DNA from: Nanobdellota archaeon
Lineage (GTDB): Archaea; Nanobdellota; Nanobdellia; Woesearchaeales; GW2011-AR15
Length of the DNA: 14,369 nucleotides
Direction of reading: 5' to 3'
Assembly (NCBI GenBank): GCA_018815145.1
Contig: JAHIYL010000047.1
Coordinates: 1 to 14,369, forward strand
In this document: positions 13,739 through 14,369 of the stretch, piece after piece
How positions within the stretch are numbered: position 1 is the first letter of the stretch
Layout of the letters: the number at the start of each line of letters is the position of its first letter
Made by a program: the position numbers and the translations under genes
The notes under the pieces: model-generated
What the model was told of the DNA's origin: nothing
What the model saw: only the letters and a program-made list of their open reading frames with translations
The model's database searches: none

Positions 13739-14369
13739 GAAAACACACCTATTCCAGATTTAAAATCACTTAATTTTTCCATTATATCTTCTTCAAATGT
13801 TTTATCTGGAAGATTTAATATTTGTAATTCTTCATTCCATAAATAATAATCTTCAAATCTTCCTTTATGTCTAAATTGATGATCAATGGACTTTTGAATA
13901 GCAGATTCTAATAAATTGAAATATACTTTATACTGTATCATAAGATTTTGCATATTATCAAATATTTCAAGAGATATTTCTTTAAGAAATTCTTGAACGG
14001 AAACTTTTCTTCCAGTTTCAGATCTTATTGTTTCAATCTTAATATCGAATCTGAAATTAGGTGAATTATTATATTCGTTATAAGAAAATAATATATTATA
14101 AAACTCTGTGGAATTTTTAGTAATATCTTTCATTTCTAATTTATGTATTGCCTTTCTTCTTTCAAATTTTTGTAATTCAATAGTATTATCCATCTTATGT
14201 GCAACGTGATTTCTTAGTCTAATCAAATAATTAATATAATCTTCATAGCTTTTGCTACCTTTAAGAGTCCTCATTCTATTTTTTGTTCCTAAAGTTACCG
14301 TAATACTTGATTTTACATTATCCAATTCAGTTTTCATTTTGGTTTTGGCATTATTATAATTACATTCAT
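13735..14369 (-). CDS. HEPN-motif protein, probably 5'-truncated by the window edge
   Basis: From ATG 14337 this gives 200 residues, but the frame is open to the window end with no stop (…NYNNAKTKMKTELD), so the real start may lie outside. The sequence YLIRLRNHVAHK holds RNHVAH (42-47), the R-N-x3-H signature of HEPN domains, many of which are metal-independent RNases in toxin-antitoxin, abortive-infection and CRISPR systems. In HEPN proteins this motif is normally preceded by one or two helices, and few residues precede it here, which favours truncation. The remainder is helical and charged, rich in Lys, Glu, Asn and Ile. An alternative is that ATG 14337 is genuine: a second frame from the edge reads MNVIIIMPKPK and stops with a TGA overlapping it (ATGA), so an upstream gene could be coupled. 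Base composition matches its downstream partner. Whether it cuts RNA is an inference. Confidence 0.65.
   Translation of the reverse strand, partial: ECNYNNAKTKMKTELDNVKSSITVTLGTKNRMRTLKGSKSYEDYINYLIRLRNHVAHKMDNTIELQKFERRKAIHKLEMKDITKNSTEFYNILFSYNEYNNSPNFRFDIKIETIRSETGRKVSVQEFLKEISLEIFDNMQNLMIQYKVYFNLLESAIQKSIDHQFRHKGRFEDYYLWNEELQILNLPDKTFEEDIMEKLSDFKSGIGVFS

Noticed and set aside
1..14369. CRISPR array, tRNA, rRNA or insertion sequence
   Set aside because: No regularly spaced repeats, no cloverleaf-like sequences with a T-loop consensus, no rRNA segments and no transposase-like protein were found on either strand by reading.

Overview
The window looks like chromosomal DNA from an archaeon, most likely a DPANN lineage of the Woesearchaeota/Pacearchaeota type. 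The evidence is: (i) A/T-rich TATA boxes whose centres lie about 25-30 bases before the start codon of most genes, as expected for archaeal TBP/TFB promoters with leaderless or nearly leaderless mRNAs; (ii) an archaeal endonuclease Q with a C-terminal PCNA-binding (PIP) box; (iii) a tandem nucleotidyltransferase of a kind I associate with DPANN genomes; (iv) a transporter ectodomain crowded with N-glycosylation sequons; (v) oligo-T terminators. The lineage is inferred from gene content; no rRNA or other marker is present.

Layout. 1-2550: two plus-strand genes of unknown function, each with its own promoter; the second is split by a frameshift in a run of nine A. 2556-4372: endonuclease Q (minus) and a GNAT acetyltransferase (plus) diverge from one short intergenic region that may share a TATA element. 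4491-6260: a 589-aa protein with a degenerate and an intact nucleotidyltransferase domain and a helical C-terminal half; its frame continues past the TAA for 39 more sense codons, and a second, diverged copy of the 3' coding end follows. 6519-7395 (minus): a GNAT-like pseudogene with an internal TAG and a +1 shift. 7507-9577 (minus): a dihydroorotase followed one base later by a CxxCxxCC (YkgJ-like) protein. 9644-10213 (minus): a small polytopic membrane protein. 10391-13059 (plus): a two-gene ABC-2 export operon with an ATGA overlap and a strong dyad at its promoter. 13109 to the right edge (minus): two overlapping, very A/T-rich genes, the upstream one carrying a HEPN RNase motif and probably cut by the window edge.

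How the genes fit together. The only clear functional pairings are the ABC ATPase with its permease, pyrC with ykgJ (co-transcribed, functional link unknown), and the HEPN gene with its overlapping partner (a candidate toxin-antitoxin or defence module). The remaining genes look like single housekeeping or accessory units. The window holds at least four coding lesions (a -1 shift, a +1 shift, an internal TAG, and a TAA before conserved-looking coding sequence), so either gene decay or assembly error has affected the region around 1.6-7.4 kb. The best candidates for new biology are the tandem nucleotidyltransferase with its disturbed 3' end, the HEPN pair at the right edge, and the two orphan genes at the left edge.
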